Source: Thunnus maccoyii
Lineage: Eukaryota; Chordata; Actinopteri; Scombriformes; Scombridae
DNA: 64,000 bases
Assembly: GCF_910596095.1 (NCBI RefSeq)
Contig: NC_056545.1
Span: 3,208,001 to 3,272,000 of the forward strand
Direction: 5' to 3'
The notes below the pieces were generated by a model. It was not told the DNA's origin. It was given only the letters and a program-made list of their open reading frames with translations, and searched no databases. The stretch's first letter is position 1; every line of letters starts with the position of its first letter. Below, piece after piece: positions 30,881 through 44,400 of this stretch. A program made the translations under genes and the position numbers.

Positions 30881-31423
30881 AACTTAATTCAACATCGTCC
30901 TCTAAAAGATATCATACTGTAGGCGGAGCGAGAGATTTTTTCTTGCTGGTGATAGTTAACGGCTATGGAATTTATTATATTTACATGAATAAGCAAGGCT
31001 AAGTGCAGATGTGATGCATTTGAAAGTTAGTTTCAAGTATCATATGCATATGAAAAATATGTAGATGAGAACAACAGTTTAGGGGGGTCACAGAGTGCAG
31101 GACAGGCCAGAATAGAGGTTTAACAGACAGTCTCAGCTGTCAAACTGCACATTTGCAAGGATTTCCATGTCAATATTTTTTTTCTAGCAAATGAGCCTTG
31201 AGGGGCTCTGTAGACAGAATTTATGTCAAACATATGATAATTTTTTCCATGGGACTATTGTAATTCTATCTAACCCCACCCTACTGCTGCATATGAAAAT
31301 TATTTTTATATACTACTGATTTGAATCAGCAAATACATTCTGTTAGAAACTCCAAGACTGAAAGTTGCAAAATGTGTGTATACTGAACTGAATGCACATG
31401 CAAAACTTTTCTTCTAATAACTG

Positions 31424-31585
31424 CTTCCTGTTTCCAGTCTTTATGCTAAGCTAGGCTAACCATGTCCTGACCCCTGCTCTGTACTTACACAAACAGTAGA
31501 TCGATAATGATCTTCTCATCTTATATAGTTGGAAAGTGAGTGAATAAACGTATTTCCCCAAAAATGTTGAGCTACTCCTTTGACT
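31424..31585. repeat. common teleost interspersed repeat
   Basis: CTTCCTGTTTCCAGTCTTTA, TGCTAAGCTAGGCTAACC, GATCTTCTCATCT and GAATAAACGTATTTCCCCAA in this order recall a repeat widespread in fish genomes. It is non-coding. The family name is uncertain. Confidence 0.5.
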
Positions 31586-32934
31586 TCATCTTTCTTGCTG
31601 TATTTACACTTCAACACTGGAAGAAGACATTCAACACCTACTCTATCTGTTGGTTAGATGTGAGATTGAGCAAAGATACAAAATTATATGTGTAATCAAC
31701 TGCTAAAGCGATGAAAACACAAAAAGAGAGACTGACATGAGTGACTACCTGCCACAAGAACACTAATCTAAACCTTGTTCAGGTCAATCTATCTCCACGC
31801 AAAAGCTGAACATCTCACGTCTTGGCTCGCTTCCTTTCTAATGACAATCATTCATGTGTGGCGAGTGAGTTGCACAACATACACATGCTCTGCATATCTA
31901 ATGATAGCATTTATGACCTCTATAGCACAAGAGGCAGAACAGACAAAAGGCAGTCAGGCTTGAAGTGCTGCAGTAGTTACCATTAGCACATTTATGAGTG
32001 AGGAAAGATGGTGTACAGCCAGGTGGTGAGTGTGAAACTAGACAGCTGATTGTGCTTCAAAAGTGAACATTTGTGGAAACATACAGCAGGCTGTCAAGAA
32101 TGACTGGTGGCATTTAGTCAGGTGCTGTGTGTTAGCTTTCCTGCATCAGTTTAGGTTTTTCTAACTAGACTAGATAAAAAAAAAATATCCCACATGGTTG
32201 TAATAACAGAAACACTGATGGATTCACACTGCCTTTATATAGGTATGTACAGTATTATTATTATTGTGGGGTAAATTTTTATCATGTCAGTCTACAATGT
32301 AAAATACTTGGCACACATGTCAAATAATGTCATATTTCAGCCGTAAAATTCAAAACAGCCATTAGCAAAGAGAGACAGTTCATCCACATGACAACTGAAC
32401 CGTTGAGATGTATATGCATGCAGATATTTTTTGGTCTTACTTGTCCAGGATTTGAGAAAAAAGTATCTGTCTCTGAGATTAATTTAACGTCTAAAAATAG
32501 TAACATCTCTTTTCCGGAGACAGTGTCCCTGTTACAGATCTAACTATGAACGTTTTTTTATCCTCTATGGAAAAAGTTTTCTGACACGATTTGTTGTTCA
32601 TGTTGTCTCCATCTCTGCAGCTAATCTTATTGTTGTGATGTTTTTGTATCGCACCTCCTAAAACTCACCTGTCAGTGAAAGGATGAGTGCGCTTCAGTTG
32701 GCCTGGCCAGCATACCTCATGTTGTATAGCAGCAGCAGGGGCAGGAGAGGTTACGGGAAAGTATTATGTTGAATTCCTATCAGCCGGTGATAAAACAGGC
32801 AGTAAAGCAGGGCAGAAGCTGTGGGAACACTCTTTGTTAAGCATGAGTTGTATTAATATGTATCAGAAAACAAGACTACGGCCATGCTATCAGCTCTGTG
32901 AGGGTGTATTTGGGCACAGTTGTGCTTTGAGCTG

Positions 32935-34030
32935 AATGCTAACGGCAGTATGTTAACATGCTCACAATGATAATACTAACATGCTGATGTTCACTAAATA
33001 TAATGTTTAACATGTTCACCATCTTATTTTAGCACATTAACATGCTAGCGTTTGCTAAATTAGCACTCCCTGTGTCTTCCAGAATCGATTTCAAAGTCCT
33101 GTTACTGGTTTATAAAGCTCTCAATGGATCAGGGCCGAGCTACATCACAGACTCCCTGATACCTTATGCTCCCTCACGAGCTCTTAGATCTTCCTCTGCA
33201 GGACTGCTTGAGATCCATGTGGCTACCCAGAAGAAAATTGGAGATGTAGCTTTTTTCAATTATGCTCCCAAACTCTGGAACGCCTTACCTAAAGACGTTA
33301 GAGAAGCAGTCTCCGTTGAAAGCTTTAAACGACACTTAAAAACATATCTTTTTAACCTAGCCTCTCTATAGTATGACTTTTACACCATATCATATACTAA
33401 AACACTTTAATCCATTTTAAGGCATTTGCATTCTTATTCATGAATGATTATGTCTTTTACTTAAGATTTTTAGCTGTGTCTCCTCTGTTTTAATATAATG
33501 CACTATCTCTCATTTTTCTTGTTTGCCTCCTTTTATTCTTCCTGTTAATGTTCTCAATTATTTATCTATTTATTTTATATTATTTTTTTAATGTGAAGCA
33601 CTTTTAGCTGCATTTTGTATGAAAGTTGCTATACAAATAAAGTTTATTATTATTATTATTGTTATTAATTATTTAGTCATAAACTGAAGTTTTGGACAAA
33701 TTAACATTTTGGCCTGATGACGGTACTTGATAAAAAGTCACCAAAGTCAGTAAAATTCACCTTGAGGAGATCCATTAGTTGTTGAGCTCAAAACCACAAA
33801 TGTGAACCTCATGTTGGCTCTAAAAGTCAGGGCACCGATGTTTGTGCCAATCAGTGAGAACTTTGACCTGCTGGTGGCGCTAGAGGAAAAGTCAGGGGAT
33901 TACCCAACTCTTTAGGATTCATCCTATGGGCACTGTTGATATCTGTACCAAATTTCAAGGAAATCCATAACATAGTTGTTGAAATATTTCAGTCTGGACC
34001 AAAGCAAAGGCAAAGGATTGCAATCGAACA
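32935..34030. repeat. dispersed teleost repeat interrupted by a LINE
   Basis: The left part (32935-33065) is a TTAACATGCT / CTAACATGCTGATG rich segment. The right part (33704-34030) contains GGCCTGATGACGGTACTTGA, GCTGGTGGCGCTAGAGGAAA, GATTCATCCTATGGG and CCAAATTTCAAGGAAATCCA. The LINE fragment at 33066-33668 lies between them. Confidence 0.5.
33066..33668 (+). mobile_element. 5'-truncated L2/CR1-type LINE, 3' end
   Basis: Reads LPVSSRIDFKVLLLVYKALN, then PSYITDSLIPYAPSRALRSS, YAPKLWNALPKDVREA and ESFKRHLKTYLFNL, the C-terminal end of a fish LINE ORF2, with stop at about 33371. A 3' UTR ending CTATACAAATAAAGTTTATT and an (ATT)n tail at 33646-33660 follows. The coding end is open without stops, so this copy is fairly young. 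5' truncation is usual for such elements. Confidence 0.85.
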
Positions 34031-34319
34031 ACGCTGCTGGCATGTCAACGTATTTACTATCAAATCACTATCTGTTAGGCTCTATGCAACCATTATCCAG
34101 GAAATACTGTACATAGAGTTAATCTTTAGACAACCTAACAAAGACTAACAAAGACAATACAGTAACTCTTCTGTTTGATACAGAAGGTATTTTTCCCATT
34201 CTATATAATTAGTTCACATGCTAGTTAACCAACATGCTACAAGTAGTTGATTTTCAAATCAGCTAGAGAAGCATACAGTATGCATTGTTGTTGTGTAAAC
34301 CACGCCTCTCCAGCACAAA

Positions 34320-34430
34320 TTCAAATATAACCATAAAATTCATCCGGAAGATGCTGCTTGAGGACGTGTCATGGGGTAACCAAGAATGTCAAAAGTCAAG
34401 AGTATGAATGTGTTCAGTAAATTTCAGCAG
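34320..34430. repeat. fragment of dispersed teleost repeat
   Basis: AAATTCATCCGGAAG and GAATGTGTTCAGTAAATTTC resemble the copies at 4.44 and 33.9 kb. Confidence 0.4.
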
Positions 34431-34850
34431 AGCAGAACCTGCATTTAGGACCTTTGTTACAAATATTTCCATGCTTCTTGTACTTTCATGTGAGGGCATT
34501 TAAATATATGTACGGTTGTATATATGTATATGAAAGTGTGAGGGAATACTAGGAAGTAAACGTATTTGTAGTCTTTGTTTTACTTTTATATAACTAATAT
34601 TAAAAAAACAACAACAAAAAAACAACACACAAATAAATCAAGGATGTGATTAGCTTTTTTTTGAGTAAATAAAAAGATAAAATAAAAAAGGAAAAGAAGT
34701 TTGATGCCACTAAAGCTGTTTTATTTTCACTGAACTGTAATACATCATGATTATTGCAATTTATCACACGATTAAACAATTAACCAATTAAAAGTATATT
34801 TATATTTATAAAGTGTATTATTGAAGTTCTGTATAATATTCAAGAGCAGA

Positions 34851-34851
<1 letters not shown>

Positions 34852-34889
<38 letters not shown>
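34852..34889. repeat. (CA)n microsatellite
   Basis: Uninterrupted CA dinucleotides. Confidence 0.97.
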
Positions 34890-34890
<1 letters not shown>

Positions 34891-36771
34891 CTACAAGATT
34901 ATTATTTTGTGTTAGATCCTACTGTTTCATACTTTCTGTATATTATTCCTAAAAAAGATTCAGGGAACAAATTATGAGCCAGAAAGAGGGCTAAGACAGA
35001 CAACATGAAGTCCATTTTTTATTTTTTTCTAACTGCAGATTGAAAGTATACAACTGAACATCATGATTTGATTTTTATTATGAGACTCATAAATAAAAAT
35101 ACAAAAAAATTCCACTACAAAAAAACAATCTACTGTTAGTAGGATGTAGAAAAAAGAAATATTCTTTATATTTTCACTATCAAAGGCACAACATTGACTT
35201 TAGTGACAACATGGAGAAGAGAACCTGCAGCATTAAATCTTTTATTTTTTTCTTTTATTTTTTTTTCACACTCCATCAGAGAACACTGAAATGTTACAAA
35301 GAGATGTGTCTGATTCTACATGGAAAGAAACAAAAAAGAACAACCTCTATATCAACAGACGGTGGCTATAGATTGGTGGCACAGCTCAACAGGAAACGTA
35401 CTGCCACGGAAAAAAATAGCACGTTGTCGCTGGAAAAGACAAAGGACCTTTGCAAAGCTCTAATGCAAATTTCAAAAAAAAAAAAATTACACAACTGACA
35501 ACAATAAGAGAACAAAATAAAGAAAATAAAAAATAATAATTGGGCACCTTCTAAGATTAGGCTAAGATTAGGTGCTGAGGTAGACAAAAACTATAATTCA
35601 AATCATAATAAAAACACTATTTTCTTAATACAGAGCAACTTGACTGGCACTTGTGCTGTCACAACAATGGAGGAGAGAAGTAGCACAGACAAGCCAGGGA
35701 AAGACAGAGAGAAAAGCTTTGTTACATAAAAAGCTTTGTTATGCTTGGTCCGACAGGGCAATTGGTCCTCAGTGCTAATATAAAAAAATACAATGTCTTG
35801 GTGCTTTGTTACTCAAACAGTTTTTAGTCTAGACCTCGATGGCACATGCATTGAAACACTGCATGAAATGGCTACTTTTGTTCTAGAAACACCACACCAA
35901 AACACAGAGTGCCAGCTCCAGGGATGCCATGATTCCTCTCTGACGAATTTTAACAACCCCCCCCCCCCCCCCCTCCCTTCTAAATGCGTTTTGTAGAAAA
36001 GAAAGTACTTTTAAAAAAAACAACAAAAAAAACGGAAACAAAGCAGAACGGGAATACCCTACTGCCAACCCACCCAAATGGAGGTTTTCTTTATTTTATT
36101 TAAATTTTTTGAAGAGCAATATAAAGTTCTCCTCAGCAAACCTGTTGCTGACAACAAAAAAAAAAGAGGAGAAAAGACAATCTGAGTGGAAACGCAGACT
36201 CTGGCTTAATTTGATGGCAGAAAAAAAACAATTTCATACAATAGATTTTATTCCCAAAAGTTTTGGAGGTTTTTGCCACTGCAGCCTGTCTGAATTCAAT
36301 TAAATTTTCCCATCATTGTTGGTTTTGTGTCACTAAATAAATGCTTTTAGGTGCCAATTACAGAGTACGGCCTAAGAAAAGACGTGAATGCAGAATCTCA
36401 GTTGCTATTTCGATAGCGTTTAGAGTTTATTGCAGTCCTTAAAAAAGAAGCCCTGCTCTGTTCAGGATTAAAAAAAGAAAAAAAAAAAAAATCAGGTCAT
36501 TTTTGAGCGTCATGACATCCCTAGGGTGCTGGAGACACCATTTTTATTTTCTTCTGAAAATACAGAAACTAAGCAGATATAGATGGATATTTTTGTTGAA
36601 CAATTTCCATTTTTAGGCACAAAGATAGTACAGAAACATCGGAGAACACTGAGGGAAGAACTATATCAATGCCAATGTATATATATATTTTTTTCCAACA
36701 TAGAGAAAAAAAAGTGGCATAGAATATCATTTTATTTTGTATCTGATCTGATTAGTGCATTTTTCCACTAA

Positions 36772-36799
36772 TACACACACACACACACACACACACACA
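36772..36799. repeat. (CA)n microsatellite
   Basis: Uninterrupted CA dinucleotides within the low-complexity block downstream of zbtb16. Confidence 0.97.
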
Positions 36800-37189
36800 T
36801 AGTTTCACACTCTTTTACACGCTCTTTCACTTGCACAAAAAAGTAGAAAACATTCAGAGGACGATGATAGGAATAACGTGACTGATCAGGTTTTGCATTG
36901 TGGTGGTTCAGACTGAGCCGTGACTTGGTATATCATAGTGGGTGGATATTATATGAGGGTGAAAAAGCCCCCTCAGCTCACAGTGTTTGAGAATAAAATG
37001 GCAAGACACCACGGGACATGCCATCCCTTCTTCTTTTTTCAAGTACAAAAACAAAACAAAAAAAATATGTTGACAGTCAAGTTTGATTGAAAAATTGTGA
37101 ATGACAAGTACTAATTGTTCGGTTTGGCAGCGTCCCTCTGCCGTCCCGTATTTTATCATCTTTTTTTTTTTTTTCCTTTTTCAATTTGT

Positions 37190-37192
<3 letters not shown>

Positions 37193-37259
<67 letters not shown>
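37193..37259. repeat. (CA)n microsatellite
   Basis: CA dinucleotides with one TATA interruption near 37233. Confidence 0.97.
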
Positions 37260-37730
37260 TTCGTAAAATTTGTGGTGGATAAGATTTAGTCCTTCACCTA
37301 CAATGCAATTGACATCCAGAAAGCAACACTTATTATTACAATATGTTCACACACATGTTTTTTTGTTCAACAATATCAAAGAGGAGCAAGGCAAAAAACG
37401 ATTCACACCCAGAGAGAGAAAGAGAGAGAGAGAGAAAAAAAACAGGTTTAAAAAAAAAAAAAAAAAAAAAAAAGAAATACAAATATTTGTGCCCTGCTGT
37501 AACCCTCCACAAATGGAAAAAGGACTGACACTGAATACAAAAATATCACAATTTTTATATATCAAATTGCCTCTGTTGGCTCTTGTTCAGGAATACACTC
37601 ATTTCTCCATAGAGAGCTCGTCAGCTGAGAGAATCTTTATTTTTAACCTTCTGGTTTTTCTTTTTTGATTACCACTTGCAGTTCCAATTGTCCAACGCAC
37701 TATGCATCACTGCAAATATGACCTGTCCTG

Positions 37731-37782
37731 GGGTGGGGGGGGGGGGATGGGGATGGCGGGGGATGGGGGGGGGGGCGGTGGT
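37731..37782 (+). repeat. G-rich tract, quadruplex-capable
   Basis: Several runs of 4 to 12 G separated by T, AT and C. The minus strand, sense for zbtb16, is C-rich. Confidence 0.85.
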
Positions 37783-38559
37783 CATGATGAACCTTCTTTT
37801 TTTTTCACATTACAAAACTACAATTCTATTCACATATTTTCAAGTTTAAATTCTTGTTTTTAAACCCTCTCAAAAAAAAAAAAGCAATAGGTCTTCCTCT
37901 TATCTGCTGCATCCCTCTTACTCATCACTTAAGGCTTCAAAATTGCTTTTTTTTCTCTGCTCTTCTATGGTTGGAGGTGCAGGGGGAGACTATAAGAGAG
38001 GAATAAACATCCATTTGAATGACTCTTCTCAGCCTATCAACCTCTACTATTGTTATCTCTTACCCTTTTATATACATTTCGCTTAAAAACACAGACAATC
38101 ATAAATCAACTTTAGAAAAAAAAAAAAAAAAAGCATGAGATGAAGTAGCAATGATGAAATAATGCAAAACACAAACAAAAAAAAAATGTGCTTTTGCCAA
38201 AAAAAAAAAAAGAAAACAACTTAGAGGTAGCTTTTATAACAAATGACCAAACTTTCCGGCTCTTTAACAAGCGGGGTTAATAATACCAAGTTTGGTAACA
38301 AGTAATGCACAAAGAAATACACAACATTAGAAAAACAAACAAATCTCTTCACCGTGGCACTTAATTTTTCTGCGTACACATTGCTTCATCATGTTGTGCA
38401 ATGCATCTTTCCCACATACGCTCATGAACAAAACAAACAAACAAAAAAAAAAAAGTGTACAATGAAACAAAAGGGAAAATTAAAATACACAAGCAACATG
38501 AGGTCACAAAAACGAGGTAATTCAAGTACGATGTGTTGAGCTCAAACTCAAGGTCAATA

Positions 38560-38561
38560 AT

Positions 38562-38601
<40 letters not shown>
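38560..38601. repeat. (AAC)n microsatellite
   Basis: About 14 tandem AAC units. Confidence 0.95.
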
Positions 38602-41245
38602 GGAGACGAGAGAGACGAAGCGAAGGGACAAAACCACAGAGAAAGAGTTGATTTATTCTGTCGTCTTACTGGTCGCCCCCCCTAAGCTGCTGGGCTGTGT
38701 CTCGTCCAATCAGTGATTTCCCCCCTTTTCCACCGGCCATTTTGGATATGCAATCACCCTGGTAACGCTGTGACATGCAGTGATATTCAGTAATGCCATA
38801 GGTTCCACCATAATACACTGTGTATGCCATACAGGTCTAATGCTACATTTCAGAGAAGAAAAAAAGTCAGAAATTCCCACTTCCTCCTCAGCAAAATAAC
38901 CCATTCCCATTTGAGCCTCATACTGCATTTTTGGAACAAGTAAAGGTAGCGTTTTTTTCCAAGATGCCGTTATGCAGCACTATAAACACAACACAAAACT
39001 TTTAACGTACTAACTATTCTCAAAGAAGGGTCTGAATTAATCCTGCTGACCGCCCTACTCTCTATGCATTAGTGCACATAAGTATCCAATACACATAGTA
39101 GAGAACATATATCATCTTTCATATAATATTTTTTGTAATATAGGCTTTTATATAAAGCCTTGGCAGCAATATGCAATGCAAATAAATTTGTGAATATGCA
39201 CCATTTAAAAACAATATTTGTAATGTAACTAGAAGAAAGGACTCCCGGGTAAGGTCCTTATCATTTCAGTGATCTCAAACACAAACCAGACTGAAATTGT
39301 CTGCTTTGTCTGGTTGGTAAACAAGCCTTGTCCAATCTATCAAAGACCCTAGTTGTGAACAGTTAGCATTTGCAGCTGCTAGCCAGCTAACGTATGTCTT
39401 TTGCACAAGGAACAGCATTTGACATTGGAGAAAATTTTCCAAGCTGATCCACTGGAAAGCATGGAGAGTAGTAACAACCTCCAAGGTGGGAATTATAGGT
39501 TTCCGACTTCTACTGAAAGACAGCATTAACCTGCAATTTTTGACACAGCGTGAACCTAGCCTAGTTTGAACCCAGCTTACAGTCTTTCACATTCATGTTT
39601 TTTGATGCCATATAACAGTCTTCATCTTGCCACACCACCTTTAACAAACGTTATGGCGTGCAGCTAAGGCATTCCCAGGACTCCCTCAACATTCACCTCT
39701 AGCAGTCAAAGTCACAGGACTCCCACGAAAAGCAGCCTTTTCCCATTTTGTTTTCCATCACTGCGGTGAATGGACAGATCTGTTGCGGTCAAAAGTGTTA
39801 CGGTTTATGTGTCAGTTTGTGTAGTTCATTGTTAGTGTGAGATTATGATAGTCATCTGGTTAAATGCACATGATAAAAGCAGTCCAGTTATCTATTGCTG
39901 AGAAGGTGGATAGGCTGGGTTTAATGTGACATACTGTAATAGAGAGTTATGATTTAATGAAAAATATATACCTTGCATCAAACAAAGACTGTTGTCGTAA
40001 TTTGTTTTACCTGTGCAATCAAGCCATGATAAATCAAGCAGAGCTAAAAAAAATACTAGATGAAAAAGTTAGCCTTTGGCTCTCTGGGGAGAACCATGGG
40101 TGGCCAGTGGTGACCAGATCGTCTCCAGCTCTGTCAGAGATGCAGAACCAGGAATACTACTGAGAAAACTGGGGAGATTTCCAACAGAAAGCAGCAGTAG
40201 CATCTTCCCCACTCAAAACCAAATAGGTACTCCGTTTGCAGTATTTTAGTGCTCCCATCCGTCCAGTTCAATCGTTTCATCTACTGCATAGGCCTACCAG
40301 CTCTGCTGTTGATTCTCAGGGGCTATCTCACTGCCACCACTGGGATCTGAAGGATATTATGTATGGGCAGGTTACACTGGCAGATTTCTGTGAATACTGG
40401 AAAGATCTTTGCCTACTGGTCAGGCAGAAATGATGGGAATTGACAAAACAGATACATTTTCCATTTGGGGATGGAAAGGATTAGGGGCACCCTCTGGAGC
40501 ATTTGTTTCTTTAACTCAGTCATAGTGGTTTGTGGCCATAAAGGGAAGGATTTTAGCATCTGAAATCCAGCTTTTCCTCAAAACTTGGAAAGTAGAACAA
40601 AGCATGATGAACTGGGGGCCTTAACTGATTCTCATACTCACATATTCTTCATGTGATCCTAACTAGTCTGACTGTGTAGGGTGAATGCAAACAAACCAAA
40701 TACCAAAGTAGAAGAACAAAAAAGTCTTCCCCCTTTTGGAAAGAAAACAAACTCTACAAAAGGATGGAGTGAAAGATTTGGTTCCTGATGGTAAGGATGC
40801 GCAGGTTCAGATAGCCCTTGAGAATCTGCTCTCTCACTGCTGTGGCAGCAGCGTCCAAAATGTCACTTCCCTGCAGCTTGCTCGCTTTATGGTGCTGCAT
40901 GCAATGACCTGAAACAATAACACAGTTGCAGATGTAGTGAATGACCCGGTAAATCCGAACAATGGTGGAGAATCTCTCTCCATGTCCAAGTCTTCCTCTT
41001 CTTAGCACTTTTGTCCCACCATCACCACCCTTCTACCCCGTCGGTTGTTGCCGCCTTTGCATGAAAAGAAAATGAGAAAACAAACCCCTCTTGCTTTCGA
41101 GTCTCTTGTCATTGACGTTCCTCAATCGTCAACACTCCACCATAGCCTCACGCCTCCTATCATCTCAATTACATTCCCCTTACCTCACAACCCCCGTCCC
41201 TACCCTCACACGTGCCCCCCCCCCCATCTCTTTACTCTTCCGGTC

Positions 41246-41475
41246 TCAGACATAGCAGAGGTACAGGTAGGTCTTCTCTATGCGCCAGTCTGGGGGGATA
41301 TCTTCGGGCTTGTGGCCTTTCATGTGCTTCTGCATGGCTGACAGGCTGGGGCAGTACTCCAGGCAGATGGTGCATTGGTAGGGTGAGGCGCCGTTGTGGG
41401 TGCGCAGGTGCTTGATCATGGCCGAGTAGTCCCTGGATCGCTGGTGGCACAGCTTGCACTCGAATGGCTTCTCAC
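41246..41475 (-). CDS. zbtb16: zbtb16 last coding exon (zinc fingers 8 and 9, stop)
   Basis: Acceptor CATCCTTAG precedes 41475. It encodes [20 protein letters not shown], finger 9 [20 protein letters not shown], then the basic-aromatic tail [20 protein letters not shown] and CYV, stop TGA. Finger ligands are intact. Confidence 0.97.
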
Positions 41476-44400
41476 CTAAGGATGATGATGGGGTGGGGTT
41501 GAAGACAATAACTGCGTTAGTAACTGTGCCATTCAATTACAGTATTACGTCCTTGATGTGAAGCTTGATGTACCTGTTAATCTAGAAATAAATGCATTTC
41601 ACACAAATCATTTAAAAGGAACAGCCACATTAGTCTGTGTAGTATTCTGGTAAATGTAGCAGCTTCTTTCAATCACACTTGGAACACATTATTATTATTT
41701 TTAAAATTATTTTTTGACATTTTTTCTTTTATTTGAGTGCAGGGAGAGTAATATGGATAGAGAGAGGAATATAAAATGCAACAAAGGTCCACAGTTGGGA
41801 GCCAATGAGAACATTCGCCAGGCCAAAATAAATCTTTTTTTTTTTAATGCCAAAAATAACGCCAAATATCCATTCATTTGGAATCAAAATCATCTGCATT
41901 TGGGAGCCTCTGTGCGGAGCTATTGAGAAACAAGAATCAACCTCTTGCCTGGGAAACTTGTGAAATAAACAAAATATTTTATTTGTTATTCACCTAATTT
42001 ATGTGCTTTGTTTCATTTCAGCTCTGTGTGAGAGTCTTGACTGAGTTTTGCTGTGATTTATAGTCACGCTAGTCTCTCTCCTCTCCTCTGCTCTGCTCTG
42101 CTCTAAACTCCTCCACACATACGCCGAGCGGAGCAGAGGAGAGACAGGTAAAGTGAAGATAACATGTCTCGAGTTGACGACAACTCATTACACTCATTAC
42201 GTTACTGTAAGCGCAATAAAAGCTTTGCAAGTAAAAAGCCAACAAGAGTAATTTTCTTAATGTAATCCACCCAAAAGATGGACAGACATTGACTCCAAAA
42301 TATCAGCATTTTTTAAACGTACCGTGGCGAGGATGCTAGAAGCTAGCATGACTGTTTGTAAAAAAATTGTTCTGAGCGGATCACTGTGAAACAAAATAAA
42401 ATATGGGAAGACTTGTAACATATGACTCCTCTAACTGTTTGTTTGATCAGGTCTAAATGTTCTGTAACATTGTAATTATTTCCTACTTTCCTACCAACCC
42501 AAAGCAGTCAACCTAGGAGAAACACTGTATCCCCCCAACAGCTAGCAGAATGATCTTCTAATTATTCTTATGGTTGAAAGGATAGGAATTGTTTGTGTTC
42601 ACTTGGCTTTATTAAAAACACCCCACTGTATTCGGATTTTGCAACCATGCATCTAAGCTTTTTTTTTTTTTTACATCAAGCTGAGCAGCAGATGTGCAAC
42701 TACTGAATGTGGCACTTGAGGTTCCTAAGACCAGGCAGAGAATAATGTTCAATGTCTACTTTCTTTAAATCCTCTTATGAAAACAGCCATATACGACACT
42801 CAGGATTTATTTTTTTGTAATTAAAGTTTTAATTAACTTTTTCCAAAAAAAAGAACAAACAGAAGAAAACAAAATAACATAAATCTGGGCAAACAGAATT
42901 AGCTACAAGTACAGTAAAGAACAAACAAACAATAAACTAATAAGGGGGTGCCATGTACCAGCAAATGGGGTAGCATATTTTCCTTAAAATCAAACAAACA
43001 AATATTTACTTCCTGTTAGGTTCCTTCCTTTATATAAATCAGAAACTTAGACCAAACTTCATAAAACTTTCCTTGATAATTGTTATAATATGAGTCCTTG
43101 TGATTGGGGCTTCAAAAGAGGCATTATCTGTCATTAATTTTAACCATTAAGTAAGATCTGGTTTTATCCGGCTCTTCCAATGGAGAACAATTCTTGAAGC
43201 ATCAACAAAACCATTGTTTTATAAAAGAGTGAAGAAATTAAAATAACATGATGGTTTGTTCTCCTTTTCACTTAATATAACCTCCAAAACTCCTTCTTGT
43301 TATCTTTAAACTCTTGAAATGATTGAAAAATGCTTGCTCTATACTATTCTATTCTATATCACTAACTTTATATATATATTTTTATCCACCCATGATTCCA
43401 TGTGTCATGTGATCAGTGCAGAGCAGAGATATTTTTTTGATCAGAAAAACAATACTAAACACGTCTCACTGCCACAGTTTTAACTCCTCAAGCCCATATC
43501 ATACCTTAAAATGTTGCCACAAGCCTCCTCTCTCTCTCACGATGTAAATACATTTCGCATAGTGTTTGAGATCTAAACCTTAATTGATAGGGAGAGCGCT
43601 GTCACACTCTCATTGGCTGCAGTACAATCTGTAGGCTGTCAGTCTCCTCTCATTCCCGTTTCTTAAACTTATAGATTCTCTCTTCCTTCAAACACTTTGT
43701 ACAAATGCTCTGCAGGTCCTCCGTCCACTAATGATGTTCAAATTTTGGACTTAGAAGCTTTGTTCTAGGCAGATAGCAAGTTTCTGGGTTTGATAATGGC
43801 TCAGCGCAGTCCTCCATATAACACTGCTCTTATGAATAAAGTTGGTTTATATGTTTATCATGTACCATCATTCAATGTGACTCCTGCAATCTTTAATATT
43901 ATTATTTAATATTTAGATTGCATTTAAAAAACAGTCATCTTTAGTTGTCAGGTTACAGTATATCCGAATAGTCCATTGGTTTAAGATCTTGCCACATCTG
44001 TGCCCCTTCTAGATCCAAAGGTTGTGAGTTCAAACACATCTAAGTGCAGCACTCAGTAGAGTTGAAAGTTCAAAAAATGCAGACATACGCAGGTGCTGCC
44101 AATCTGCTGAATGAGCCTGGCAGCAGGTGGCAGCAGGTAGCAGTTGGGAGCAGCAGTATCTAACAGCTTCCAGCCCCCACACGTATTTTTTCTTCAGAAA
44201 ATGCACACACTAGTTTCAAATGATGTTCCACACAACTCAACATTTGGTAATCCCAACCCTCCTAAATTCCTTGTAGTGTATAATTTAAGACCATTAATTC
44301 TAGGTTTCTTCCCATTCCACAGAAAGTCTCTAATTAACTGATTAAAATGTTTAAAAATCCCTGGAGGAATGCTGACTGGCACCATCATGAAGATATAATT

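Larger units (their letters stand above)
35018..41245 (-). other. zbtb16: possible zbtb16 3' UTR / downstream low-complexity block
   Basis: No coding exon is seen below the stop codon. The block is dense in homopolymers and microsatellites: (CA)n at 36772-36799 and 37193-37259, poly-A 37447-37473, (AAC)n about 38560-38601, G-rich 37731-37782. Minus-strand AATAAA complements occur at 35074-35079 and 35018-35023. How much of the interval is transcribed cannot be judged; a UTR end anywhere between 35 and 41 kb is possible. Confidence 0.3.

Noticed and set aside
37270..37668. Lysine-rich 132-codon ORF on +
   Set aside because: It is a translation of poly-A and GA-rich low-complexity DNA with no recognisable domain.
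38560..38601. CRISPR-like short repeats
   Set aside because: This is an AAC microsatellite in a vertebrate genome; no spacers.
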